Of a DNA stretch of 40,190 nucleotides, positions 15,710 to 23,323 are shown piece after piece (within the stretch, counting starts at the first letter, position 1; every line of letters begins with the position of its first letter). The translations under genes and the position numbers were made by a program. The stretch comes from a bacterium. GTDB taxonomy: Bacteria > Planctomycetota > J058 > JAJDCP01. The notes under the pieces are model-generated. The model was given only the letters and a program-made list of their open reading frames with translations. It did not search any database and was not told where the DNA came from. The stretch covers positions 1 to 40,190 of the forward strand of contig JAUIEM010000024.1 of NCBI GenBank assembly GCA_030428695.1, given 5' to 3'.

Positions 15710-17110
15710 CTAGCCCAGCGCCTCCCACAGCCCGCGGACCTTCGCGCGCGTCTCCTCGTACTCCTCATCCGGATCGCTGTCCGCGGTCACCGCCCCTCCC
15801 GCTCCCCACAGCACGCAGTCCGGCAGCACCAGCAGGGTGCGGATCGCGACGTTGAGGTCGGCCCCGCCGTCGTAGCCGATGTAGCCGATGCTGCCCGTGT
15901 AGGCGCTGCGGGCGACCGGCTCGAGGCTGTCGATGATCTCCTCGGCGCGGATCTTCGGCGCGCCGGTGATCGAGCCGGCGGGGAAAGCGGCGCGCAGGAG
16001 GTCGAAGACGTCGTGCTCGGGGCGCAGGCTGCCGGCGATCCGCGCGACGAGGTGGTGGACGCTGGGAAAGCTCTGCAGCGCGGCCGATGCGAGCACCTCC
16101 ACCGAGCCCCAGGCGCAGACCCGGCCGAGGTCGTTGCGGTGCAGGTCGACGATCATCGCGAGCTCGGCGTCGTCCTTGGGGCTCGCACGCAGCTCGGCGG
16201 CGCGCGCGGCGTCCTCGGCCGGGGTCACGCCGCGCGGGCGGGTGCCCTTGATCGGCCAGGTCTCGACCCGCCCGCCGGAGACCGAGAGGAAGCGCTCGGG
16301 CGAGGCGGACAGGAGCTCCGCGCCGCCGAAGGGCAGGCGGGCGAGGAAGGGCATCGGCTGCAGCGCCCGCAGCCTGGCATAGAGCGCCCCCGGGTCGCGC
16401 CGGCCGTCCGCCCGGAAGCGCTGGGACAGGTTCGCCTGGTAGATGTGGCCGCGGCGGATCCAGTCCTGCACGGTCCGCACCGCTTCGAGGTAGCCCGCGC
16501 GGGAGAAGGTCGACCCGAGCCCGCCGCCCAGGTCGACCGCCGGTTGCGGCTGGCCGACCGGACGTGGAACCTCGAGCCAGGGCTCCTCCGGGGCGGTCCA
16601 CGGCGCCTCCACCGTGAGCCGCCAGGCCTTGCCGGTCGCCCGGTCGGCCAGCCAGGCGCGCTCGTAGCAGGCCCACTCCAGCCAGGGCAGGCCGAGGTCC
16701 TCGCGGGCGCGGCCGGGCAGCCGCTCGAAGCTGCGCCCCAGCTCGTAGGCGCACACCCCGATCGCGCCGCCGACGAAGGGCAGCGGGAAGTCGTCCGGGC
16801 GCGGGAAGGAGCGCGCGCGGACCAGCTCGGCGAGCGCTCCGAGCGGATCGGGGCAGGCCACGCGCCCGTATCCCGAGGGCTCCCAGCGCTCGGCCCCGGC
16901 CTGCCCGGCGCGCACCAGGCAGGACGGCGCCCAGGCGACCAGGTCCCAGCGGCCCAGGAGCGCCGCGTCGGGCCCGCGGCTCTCGAGCAGCACGGGCCGC
17001 AGGCGCGGATCGAGCTCCCGGTACACCTCCTCGGCGGAGCGCGGCGCGACCGGCCACCAGCGCAGGACCACCCCGGGGGCCACCCGACGCTCGCCCGCTT
17101 CCGCGCTCAC
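15710..17110 (-). CDS. pabB: Aminodeoxychorismate synthase component I
   Basis: PabB converts chorismate to 4-amino-4-deoxychorismate for p-aminobenzoate and folate synthesis. The 466-residue product has the chorismate-utilising core: SASPERFLS, PIKGTRPRG with Lys288 (the PabB signature; anthranilate synthase has alanine there), ELAMIVDLHRNDLGRVC, FPAGSITGAPKIRAEEIID, SAYTGSIGYIGYDGG and the C-terminal ADSDPDEEYEET. N-terminal FVGGAIGVCAYELGR is also typical. The GTG at 17110 overlaps the stop of the upstream glycosyltransferase gene as GTGA, so translation is probably coupled. No glutamine amidotransferase (pabA) or aminodeoxychorismate lyase gene is present in this window. The anthranilate alternative is disfavoured by the Lys. 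Confidence 0.95.
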   Translation of the reverse strand: MSAEAGERRVAPGVVLRWWPVAPRSAEEVYRELDPRLRPVLLESRGPDAALLGRWDLVAWAPSCLVRAGQAGAERWEPSGYGRVACPDPLGALAELVRARSFPRPDDFPLPFVGGAIGVCAYELGRSFERLPGRAREDLGLPWLEWACYERAWLADRATGKAWRLTVEAPWTAPEEPWLEVPRPVGQPQPAVDLGGGLGSTFSRAGYLEAVRTVQDWIRRGHIYQANLSQRFRADGRRDPGALYARLRALQPMPFLARLPFGGAELLSASPERFLSVSGGRVETWPIKGTRPRGVTPAEDAARAAELRASPKDDAELAMIVDLHRNDLGRVCAWGSVEVLASAALQSFPSVHHLVARIAGSLRPEHDVFDLLRAAFPAGSITGAPKIRAEEIIDSLEPVARSAYTGSIGYIGYDGGADLNVAIRTLLVLPDCVLWGAGGAVTADSDPDEEYEETRAKVRGLWEALG

Positions 17111-18657
17111 TCGGTGCGCTCCGGGAACTCGTAGACGTAGATGCTGTGCCCGATCACCGCCCGTGGCGTGAAGCGCTCGAGCCAGTCGAAGCGCACAGGG
17201 CTGTCCGCCAGCAGCCGCGGACGCTGCAACAGGTGCGCGCTGACGGCGACGATGCCCGGGGGCGGCGCGGCGATGTCCGCGAAGTCGAAGGTCCCGGCCG
17301 GGAGGTCGTAGTACGCGCGGGCCTTCGCGAAGCGCGCCTGACCGAAGAAGGCGACCTGCAGCGTGTCGACTTCCTGCTCGCGGACCCAGACGGCGAGGCC
17401 CTTCAGGTCCTGGCCCCAGTCGATGTTCGAGTCGTCGAGGTAGGCGATGCCGCCGCGCGGACCACCGGCGAGCTCGTTGAACCAGGGCAGGTAGTGCGGA
17501 TGCCGGGCGAGGGTGCCGCCCGCGTACCACAGCCCGAGGAGCACGAGCAGCCAGCGCAGCCTCCGCCGCTTCCACGCCTCGACCGCCACGCCGGCGGCGA
17601 AGATCAGCAGCAGGGGGTAGGCGCCGAGCACCTGGCGCAGGCCGATGTTGTGGGAAACCAACGCGCCGGCGGCGAACAGGGTCAGGGCCGGCAACAGGAG
17701 CAAGGCCTCCGCCCCCTTCCTCCGCCAGAACAGCCGCCCCAGGCCGACGAGCACCAGCAGCACGCAGGGCAGCGGCGTCTTGAGCAGGAAGGCGCCGAAG
17801 TAGTAGCTCGGGAAGCCCTCCGTCGAGCTCTCCCCCCAGTAGAAGGAGGCGTAGCCCGCCTTCGTCAGCCGCGCCCGCCCGAACACCCCGAGCTCGACGC
17901 TGGCGAGGAAGTCGCCGAGCCCGTAGCCGACCAGCGCCCCCGCAGCGAGCAGCAGCGCGGCGAGGCTGAAGGCCGCCGCCAGCCAGCGCAAGCCGAGACG
18001 CCTCTTCGGCGCCGCGAGCAGCACCGCCAGCGGCAGGGCGCCGAGCAGCACGAGGTTGACCGCTTTGCTGAGCAGCGCGGCGAGCACGAGCAGCGCGCAC
18101 AGCAGGCAGCGCCCCCAGCCCGGCTTGCGGCACAGCGCCCAGACGCTCCAGCTCGCCCCGCACAGGCAGGCGGCGGCGCCGAGGTCGAGGGTGGCGAGCC
18201 GGGCGTGGGCGAGCAGGTTCGGCGACAGGGCGAAGCCGAACAGCGCGACCAGGCCGGCGGCGTCCCCGTACAGCGCGCGGGCCCAGGCCGCGAGTCCGAG
18301 CCCGAGGACGAGCGCGAGCAGCAGCACCGGCAGCCGCCCCCAGAACAGCAACGTGTCGGCGTCGCAGCCGCTGTCGAACAGGAACTCCGCGCCGAAGCCC
18401 TGGGCGTCGCGCACGGCGTCGTCCCAGCCGGGCAGCTGACGGGCGTCGTCCGGGGCCGCGACGAGGGTTCCCAGCCCGATCAGCAGCTTGAGCAGAGGCG
18501 GATGCTCGCGGTTGAGCTCGAGGCGACCGGCGCGGAGGTAGCTCCAGCCGCTGCTCAGGTAGATCGGCTCGTCGTAGGTCGCCGACTTCTGCACCATGCT
18601 GTGCAGGGCGAGGCCGGCGAAGAGGGCGAGCAGCAGCACGACGAGCGCGGGTTTCAT
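17107..18657 (-). CDS. Integral-membrane glycosyltransferase, GT39/ArnT-like (GT-C fold)
   Basis: A 516-residue polytopic membrane protein with roughly ten hydrophobic helices. The first periplasmic loop carries the catalytic-type pair Asp29-Glu30 in SATYDEPIYL and the NREHPPLLKLL motif (residues 49-59), both typical of the GT39/ArnT group that moves sugars from lipid-phosphate donors to lipids or proteins. HNIGLRQVLGAYPLL and IDWGQDLKGLAVWV in the C-terminal half recur in such proteins. The ATG at 18657 has no clear Shine-Dalgarno; an in-frame ATG at 18693 would add 12 charged residues before the first helix and is less likely. It is the first gene of a pair with pabB, with which it has no obvious functional link. 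Donor and acceptor are unknown. Confidence 0.88.
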   Translation of the reverse strand: MKPALVVLLLALFAGLALHSMVQKSATYDEPIYLSSGWSYLRAGRLELNREHPPLLKLLIGLGTLVAAPDDARQLPGWDDAVRDAQGFGAEFLFDSGCDADTLLFWGRLPVLLLALVLGLGLAAWARALYGDAAGLVALFGFALSPNLLAHARLATLDLGAAACLCGASWSVWALCRKPGWGRCLLCALLVLAALLSKAVNLVLLGALPLAVLLAAPKRRLGLRWLAAAFSLAALLLAAGALVGYGLGDFLASVELGVFGRARLTKAGYASFYWGESSTEGFPSYYFGAFLLKTPLPCVLLVLVGLGRLFWRRKGAEALLLLPALTLFAAGALVSHNIGLRQVLGAYPLLLIFAAGVAVEAWKRRRLRWLLVLLGLWYAGGTLARHPHYLPWFNELAGGPRGGIAYLDDSNIDWGQDLKGLAVWVREQEVDTLQVAFFGQARFAKARAYYDLPAGTFDFADIAAPPPGIVAVSAHLLQRPRLLADSPVRFDWLERFTPRAVIGHSIYVYEFPERTE

Positions 18658-18728
18658 GGGGAGAGGGTACGCGCGGCGGCGGGGGAATTCCATCGGGGGG
18701 GTGACGGCGTGCGCAACCGCTCCACTCG

Positions 18729-18755
18729 CAGTGGCGGGCCAGGCCCGCTACACTG
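18729..18755. promoter_or_regulatory. Imperfect inverted repeat between divergent genes
   Basis: CAGTGGCGGGCC (18729-18740) is mirrored by GGCCCGCTACACTG (18742-18755), so seven and five base pairs form around a two-base bulge and a one-base spacer. It lies 26 bases before the start of the small toxin-antitoxin-like gene and 71 bases before the divergent glycosyltransferase start. Such sites upstream of antitoxin genes often bind the antitoxin, but this is inference. The rest of the 124-base gap shows nothing else. Confidence 0.35.
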
Positions 18756-18781
18756 GAGGGAGCTCGAGCCCGGAGGGCAGC

Positions 18782-19042
18782 GTGGATCCGGCCGTCGCCC
18801 GTTTCATCCAGACCCACACAAGGAGCCCGAGAGACGAAGTTCTCGACGACGTCGCGGAGCTTCGACACCTGACCCTGGAAGAGCGGGTCGCCGCGATGAC
18901 CGCTCTGGCGCGCGCGACCGCCCGGTTGATCGAGGCCTCGCCCGACGCCGACAGGATCCTGCGGGAGCTCGAGCAGCCCCACCCGAGTTACCGGGCGTTG
19001 GTCGCACGGCACCGGAAGAGACGGTCCGATGCCGCGCCCTGA
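18782..19042 (+). CDS. Small helical protein, probable partner of the broken nucleotidyltransferase
   Basis: An 86-residue protein, predicted mostly alpha-helical, with the segment DEVLDDVAELRHLTLEERVA and a basic C-terminus (VARHRKRRSD). The GTG at 18782 has GGAGGG four bases upstream. Small charged helical proteins of this size commonly precede nucleotidyltransferase-type toxin genes, and here the ATG of the remnant downstream (19029) lies inside the last codons of this gene, the coupling seen in toxin-antitoxin pairs. I do not recognise a named family. It appears intact, whereas its partner is not. Confidence 0.65.
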   Translation: MDPAVARFIQTHTRSPRDEVLDDVAELRHLTLEERVAAMTALARATARLIEASPDADRILRELEQPHPSYRALVARHRKRRSDAAP

Positions 19043-19348
19043 TCGCCCTGATCTCCTCGATGTCGCCGCCGAGCTGGTCGAGGCTTCTACTCCGAGGCGC
19101 GGGCACGGATCCGGCGGCTCAAGGTCGGAGCGAGGCGGCTTCCCTTCCTCAGCGCAGAGACCCTGTGCGTCTTCAAGCTGCTCTTCTTCCGGGAGAAGGA
19201 CCTGTTCGATCTCAGGCGACTTGCCGCCGTGCTCGGGGAAAGGCTCGACCACCGCTGGGTGCGCGCGCAGATCGTCGACATGCTCGGCGCGGACGATCCT
19301 CGCCTCGAGCAGTGGGACGCGATCATCGAGACCTTCGGAGCGGCTTGA
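19029..19348 (+). pseudogene. Remnant of a nucleotidyltransferase-type gene (internal deletion plus frameshift)
   Basis: The ATG at 19029 opens a normal-looking N-terminus (PRPDRPDLLDVAAELVEAS, frame 1) for about 20 residues. From about 19084 a different frame encodes GFYSEARARIRRLK followed by RLPFLSAETLCVFKLLFF, then REKDLFDLRRLAAVL, and ends at the TGA 19346-19348. FLSAE-x-L-x-VFKLLFF-R-KDL-x-DL-x-RL is a C-terminal pattern I associate with nucleotidyltransferases of the DUF6036/AbiEii-like group. The catalytic middle (Gly-Gly then Asp-x-Asp) is absent. The 3' half has no start codon and an in-frame stop at 19049. The simplest reading is a deletion of several hundred bases. Family assignment comes from memory and is moderate. 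Confidence 0.6.
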
Positions 19349-19424
19349 CCCCCCTTGCAAAAAAATGAACCTCCGTTCACGATACGTAACACAACGCGGT
19401 GCACCCCACCGTGAGGAGCTTCCG

Positions 19425-20843
19425 ATGCGTATCCCCCATCCGGCCGCCGTCCTCGTCCTCTCCGTCCTGATCGGATGCTCCGGCGGTGGCAGCGGCGGAG
19501 GTTCCACCGCAAGCAACACCGGCAACCAGGGCAACGCCAGCAACACGGGGAACACGGGCAACACCGGCAACCAGGGCAACGCCGGCAACCAGGGCAACGC
19601 CGGGGCGAGCGCCTACGACCCGGCCTGGGGGAGCATCGCCCCGCTGCAGGTGCTCAGCCACAGCTACGACTCCGCCTCGACCCCGGAGCAGAACGGCGCC
19701 CTGCTCAAGGCCGCGATGACCAGCCTCCAGCCCGGCGATCGGCTCGAGATCGAGAGCGGGACGTACAGCGTAGACAGCTACTTCAACCTCGAGATCGCCG
19801 GCACCGCCTCCGCCCCGATCGCGATCGTCGCCGCGGCGGGGGCGGACGTCGTGATCACCCGGCCGGACGCGAGCCAGAACCTCCTGAACGTCGGCGTGAA
19901 CAACCCCGTGTCGTACGTCCTCTTCCAGGACCTGGAGCTGACCGGGGGAAGTCTCGGGCTGCGCCTGTATCGCTGCTCCCACGTGTGGGTGGACGGCTGC
20001 CACATCCACCACACCGGGGACGCGGCGCTGTCGACGAACACCCGCGACACCGACCACATCGCGATCACCCGCAACGTGATCCACGACCCGGGCGGGACGG
20101 GCGAGGGGATGTACCTCGGGGCGAACAACGGCGCGGTGATCATGCGCGACTCGACGATCGCCCTGAACCACGTCTACAACTGCTTCGGCAGCGGCTCCTC
20201 GGCGCAGGGGGACGGCATCGAGCTCAAGCAGGGCAGCTACAACAACTGGATCGTCGAGAACCTCGTCCACGACACCAACTACCCCTGCATCATCGCCTAC
20301 GGCACGAACGGCGAGGCGCCGAACATCATCGAGCGCAACGTGTGCTACAACTCCAACGACAGCGTGATGCAGGTGCAGGGCGAGGCGATCGTGCGCAACA
20401 ACCTGCTGATCAACGGCGCCCGCGCTTTCCACAGCCACGACCATCAGGGCCAGACCCGCGAGCTGGTGGTCGTCCACAACACGATGATCAACACCGGCCG
20501 CGCGATGCACCTCAGCTCCTGGAACAACCGCAGCGGAATGGTCCTCGCGAACAACGCGATCTACTCGGCGAGCGCCGAGGCGGTGCAGTTCCCGAACGGC
20601 GCGCAGGGCGTCGTGCTGGCCGGCAACGTCAAGCTCGGCAGCGCGGGCGGGCTGCCGGGCTTCGTCGACGGGTCCGGCCTCGCCGACTTCGTCTCCCTGA
20701 GCTGGGACGCGACTGAGCGCGACGGCACGCCGAGCGTCGGCTCCCCCCTGCTCGCGGCGGGCGACAGCAGCTACGCGGTCGCCGAGGACATCGACGGCGA
20801 CCCGCGCACGGGCAGCCTGGAGGCGGGCGCCTTCGACGACTGA
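19425..20843 (+). CDS. Secreted right-handed beta-helix lipoprotein
   Basis: A 472-residue protein with a lipoprotein signal peptide: MRIPHPAAVLVLSVLIGC, where Cys18 in LIGC would be lipidated and cleaved. A Gly/Ser/Asn linker with ten Xaa-Gly-Asn-type triplets (residues ~31-60) leads into a parallel beta-helix built of ~22-residue turns, such as SHVWVDGCHIHHTGD, DHIAITRNVIHDP, NNWIVENLVHD and NIIERNVCYNSND. The end, DIDGDPRTGSLEAGAFDD, is a common closing motif of beta-helix proteins with carbohydrate substrates. The fold is shared with polysaccharide lyases and many inert surface proteins; no catalytic set is clear, so function is open. GAGGAGC precedes the ATG at 19425 by several bases. 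Its 3' end overlaps the convergent gene by 73 bases. Confidence 0.88.
   Translation: MRIPHPAAVLVLSVLIGCSGGGSGGGSTASNTGNQGNASNTGNTGNTGNQGNAGNQGNAGASAYDPAWGSIAPLQVLSHSYDSASTPEQNGALLKAAMTSLQPGDRLEIESGTYSVDSYFNLEIAGTASAPIAIVAAAGADVVITRPDASQNLLNVGVNNPVSYVLFQDLELTGGSLGLRLYRCSHVWVDGCHIHHTGDAALSTNTRDTDHIAITRNVIHDPGGTGEGMYLGANNGAVIMRDSTIALNHVYNCFGSGSSAQGDGIELKQGSYNNWIVENLVHDTNYPCIIAYGTNGEAPNIIERNVCYNSNDSVMQVQGEAIVRNNLLINGARAFHSHDHQGQTRELVVVHNTMINTGRAMHLSSWNNRSGMVLANNAIYSASAEAVQFPNGAQGVVLAGNVKLGSAGGLPGFVDGSGLADFVSLSWDATERDGTPSVGSPLLAAGDSSYAVAEDIDGDPRTGSLEAGAFDD
19515..19604 (+). repeat. 9-bp minisatellite (ten units) coding Asn-Xaa-Gly
   Basis: Ten consecutive 9-base units of the form AACNCCGGC/AACCAGGGC/AACGCCGGC lie in frame in the linker just after the lipobox. 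Units AACCAGGGC and AACGCCGGC alternate at the right end. Such in-frame arrays can change length by slippage without breaking the protein. Confidence 0.85.
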
Positions 20844-21616
20844 GCTGAGCCCTGGCGCGCCTCGACCAGCTCCGGCGCGGGCAGCCGCGGCTCCGGCAGG
20901 CGGGCGCGGAACCAGGCCCGCAGCGTCGGCGGCTGCTGCAGGGCGTGGTCGACGAAGCGGCCAGGGCTGCCGAACTTCTCGATGCCCCAGACGAACAGCG
21001 GGGTGCAGGGCGCCGGCGCGCGGTAGGTCATCACTTCCCAGTAGCGCTCGCGGTCGGCGCGATAGTCCTGCAGGGCGTCGAGCAGGCGGGCGGGATAGTC
21101 GCGCTTGGTGTCGTGGAGCATCGCGATCGCGGCCTGGCGCGGATGGGTCCCGGCGACGAGCTGGCGCAGCTCATCCTCGAGCTTGTCGAGCCCGTCGGGG
21201 AACATCTCGAGCAGGGCGACATCGTAGCCCGCCGAGGTGTGGACGACCTGGACGAGGTGGGAGATCACCATGTCCCGGCTCGCCCCGATGCCGACCGGAT
21301 CGGCCATCGCGCTCGGCTCGTCGAGCAGGCGCAGGAGCTGACGCCAGGCGTGGTTCTGGCGGCGGTGGCTGTTGAACTCGATGTTCGACGGCAGGAGGAA
21401 CTTCGTCAGCATGTCCCAGGAGCCGAGGATCAACTGGAAGCCGGTCGGGATCGCCGCGATCAGGCCGAGGGAGCGCAACCGCTCGAGGCGCCGGCGCCGC
21501 ACGCGCGGGTTCCACAGGTTGAACAGGGTGCTCGCGAGGTTGGTCAGCTTGCGGAAAACGGCGCGGGGCGAGCCGATCGCGAGCTTCAGCTCGTGAAGAC
21601 GGGTGCGCAGCTTCAT
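20771..21616 (-). CDS. Unknown protein coupled to the GntR regulator
   Basis: I do not recognise this 281-residue protein. It begins with a basic helical stretch (MKLRTRLHELKLAIG) and contains no signal peptide, membrane segment or cysteine motif. Segments that look conserved in character are IEFNSHRRQNHAWRQLLRLL, SRDMVISHLVQVVHTSAGYD and DALQDYRADRERYWEVM. Its ATG overlaps the stop of the GntR gene as ATGA, and GGAGAT lies upstream, so the two are translated together; it is therefore likely the effector-side or functional partner of the regulator. The last ~24 residues are low-complexity and coded antisense to the end of the beta-helix gene, which suggests a 3' extension after loss of an earlier stop. 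Confidence 0.75.
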   Translation of the reverse strand: MKLRTRLHELKLAIGSPRAVFRKLTNLASTLFNLWNPRVRRRRLERLRSLGLIAAIPTGFQLILGSWDMLTKFLLPSNIEFNSHRRQNHAWRQLLRLLDEPSAMADPVGIGASRDMVISHLVQVVHTSAGYDVALLEMFPDGLDKLEDELRQLVAGTHPRQAAIAMLHDTKRDYPARLLDALQDYRADRERYWEVMTYRAPAPCTPLFVWGIEKFGSPGRFVDHALQQPPTLRAWFRARLPEPRLPAPELVEARQGSAQSSKAPASRLPVRGSPSMSSATA

Positions 21617-22353
21617 CGGACATCTCCTTCGGGATAGGCGGCCTCGACGGCGGCGAACAGGGCCCGGGCGCCGAGCGCGACCAGCGCGGCCGTCGCCTTC
21701 CCGGCGCGATCGGGGGCCTGCTCGGCGACCGCCGTCGCGATGGTGGTGTAGAGCGGAGAGCGCAGCTCGTCGACGATCACCCGCGCGAGGGTCGGGCGGC
21801 CTTCGGCGTGGGTCAGGCGCAGGCTGTTGAACATCAGCCGGTAGGCGAGGTTCCCACAGGCGGCGACCAGCACGCTCCAGAACTCGACCGCTTCGGCCAT
21901 CAAGCCCTCGAGGCTGAGGCCGGAGGCGACGCCCTGGGCGAGGGTCCCGGCGATGCGCGCCAGCTCGGCGGCCTGCCCGTCGCTCCGGCGCTGGGCGGCC
22001 AGGCGCGCGACGTCGGGCGTGACGGCCGAGCGCAGCTCGGTCACGTCGCGCACGACCCGCAGATCGGGCAGCCCGTCGGGGTCGAGCAGCAGCTCGGGCA
22101 GCAGCTCGAGCCCGGCGCGCAGGCGGAAGTCCTGCACCAGCTTGCGACCGCCGTGGTGGATCTCGACCAGGCCGCGCGAGGCGAGCCGGTTGAGGGCTTC
22201 GCGCACCGTGCTGCGGCTGACCCCGAGCTCCTTGGTCAGGGCGGCCTCGGTCGGCACCTGGCTGCCGACCTCCCAGGCCCCGTGCAGGATCTGGGCCTGC
22301 AGCTGGGCGACGACGGCATCGACGACGGAGGTGCGGTTGATCGGCAGGAGCAT
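21613..22353 (-). CDS. GntR-family transcription regulator, FCD subfamily
   Basis: A 246-residue regulator. The N-terminal winged helix is clear: VVAQLQAQILHGAW, then GSQVPTEAALTKELGVSRST and VREALNRLASRGLVEIHHGG. The C-terminal ~150 residues form the all-helical FCD ligand-binding domain (LRVVRDVTELRSAVTPDVARLAAQRR onwards, here cited in parts). FCD domains often bind small organic acids through histidines coordinating a metal; such histidines are sparse here, so the ligand may differ. The ATG at 22353 has GGAG six bases upstream. A 15-bp perfect palindrome lies 16 bases before the start, pointing to autoregulation. It is the first gene of a two-gene operon with the unknown 281-residue protein. 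Confidence 0.92.
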   Translation of the reverse strand: MLLPINRTSVVDAVVAQLQAQILHGAWEVGSQVPTEAALTKELGVSRSTVREALNRLASRGLVEIHHGGRKLVQDFRLRAGLELLPELLLDPDGLPDLRVVRDVTELRSAVTPDVARLAAQRRSDGQAAELARIAGTLAQGVASGLSLEGLMAEAVEFWSVLVAACGNLAYRLMFNSLRLTHAEGRPTLARVIVDELRSPLYTTIATAVAEQAPDRAGKATAALVALGARALFAAVEAAYPEGDVR

Positions 22354-22368
22354 CAAATTCTCCGGACA

Positions 22369-22408
22369 GATTGTCAGACAATCCTATAATCTGATCGTTG
22401 GACTACAA
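22369..22408 (-). promoter_or_regulatory. GntR autoregulatory operator and promoter
   Basis: GATTGTCAGACAATC (22369-22383) is a perfect 15-bp palindrome containing TTGTCAGACAA, which fits the TnGTnnnACnA pattern of FCD-type GntR operators. On the minus strand it overlaps a -10-like TAGGAT (22386-22381), preceded after 16 bases by TTGTAG (22408-22403), a weak -35. The palindrome is seen directly and binding by the adjacent regulator is inferred. Confidence 0.65.
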
Positions 22409-22480
22409 GGCAGGATGTGCGAGATCTTCACCACTGTCAAGATTTCGACACAATCCTGGCCCGAGGAACCGGCGGAGCGC

Positions 22481-23323
22481 CTACCCGCGCGCCCGGCGCA
22501 GGCGCGTCCAGCCGTAGTGCAGCGCTCCGACGAGCTCCCGCAGCAGCAGCGCGGGGTCGCGCTCCTCGAGGCGCAGGGCGGCCCAGTCGGCGAGGAAGGA
22601 GGGATGGCCCCGGAGCAGGAACTTCGCGTAGTAGGCGCCGCGAGCGTGGGCGTTCTCGCGCTCGAGGGCCGCGATCGTCGGCCCCGGCCGGCGCCCGTGA
22701 TGGTGGGTCACGACGACCTCGGGCAGGTAGGCGCCGGCCTGGCCGGCCAGGGAGGCCCGGGCGCAGATGTCGATGTCCTCGCAGCGAAAGGCGGCGCCCG
22801 TGCCGAGCTCCGGGTCGAAGCCGCCCAGGGCCACGAGCACCTCCCTCCGGAACAGCAGGTTGGCGCCCTGGAAGCTGCCCGGGCGCAGCGCCCTGCCGGG
22901 CGGGACCCGCGCGGGGCGCAGGCGGTCGTCGCAGGCGTAGGCGGAGTAGCCCGCGCCGGGCGGCCGGATGCGCCCGCCGGCGTAGCCGAAGCCCCCGCTG
23001 GCGAAGGCGGCGACCGCGCGCGTCACATAGTCCGGGGCGAGCACGCAGTCGTCGTCGCTGAAGGCGAGCACGGCCCCGCGCGCGAGGCTCCAGCCGGCGT
23101 TCCGGGCCCGGCTGAGGTTGGGCTCGCCGACCCACGCGCGGCGCACGGGGAAGGGCGCGTCCGCGGCGAAGGAAGTCAGCGTCGCCGGGGTTCCGTCGCG
23201 CGAGCCGTTGTCGACCAGCACCGCCTCCCAGGCTTCCTCCGTCTCCTGCGCGCGCAGCGAGGCGAGGCAGCGCGCGAGCCGCGCGGCCCGGTTCCGGGTG
23301 CAGACGATCAGACTGAGCTGCAT
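22481..23323 (-). CDS. Family 2 glycosyltransferase
   Basis: A 280-residue GT-A fold enzyme that transfers a sugar from a nucleotide donor. The N-terminal MQLSLIVCTRNRAARL, the VDNGSRDGT loop, the catalytic-metal AFSDDDC (Asp90-Asp92) and the acceptor-side FRCEDIDICARA are all in family order. The ATG at 23323 lies inside the end of the upstream AlkP-superfamily gene, overlapping by 16 bases, so expression is coupled. It closes a three-gene run with that gene and a second GT2 enzyme. No membrane helix is present. About 85 noncoding bases separate its stop from the GntR promoter. Confidence 0.92.
   Translation of the reverse strand: MQLSLIVCTRNRAARLARCLASLRAQETEEAWEAVLVDNGSRDGTPATLTSFAADAPFPVRRAWVGEPNLSRARNAGWSLARGAVLAFSDDDCVLAPDYVTRAVAAFASGGFGYAGGRIRPPGAGYSAYACDDRLRPARVPPGRALRPGSFQGANLLFRREVLVALGGFDPELGTGAAFRCEDIDICARASLAGQAGAYLPEVVVTHHHGRRPGPTIAALERENAHARGAYYAKFLLRGHPSFLADWAALRLEERDPALLLRELVGALHYGWTRLRRARG

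Noticed and set aside
17111..19597. Minus-strand frame extending upstream of pabB
   Set aside because: The sequence is the out-of-frame shadow of the GT39-type gene and the beta-helix gene; PabB similarity begins at the GTG at 17110.
19515..19604. Short tandem repeats considered as a CRISPR or recombination array
   Set aside because: Units are 9 bp without spacers and stay in frame inside a lipoprotein linker.
22385..22390. Perfect TATAAT on the plus strand near the GntR operator
   Set aside because: There is no -35 at the right distance and no plus-strand gene follows; the minus-strand promoter and operator explain the AT-rich sequence.
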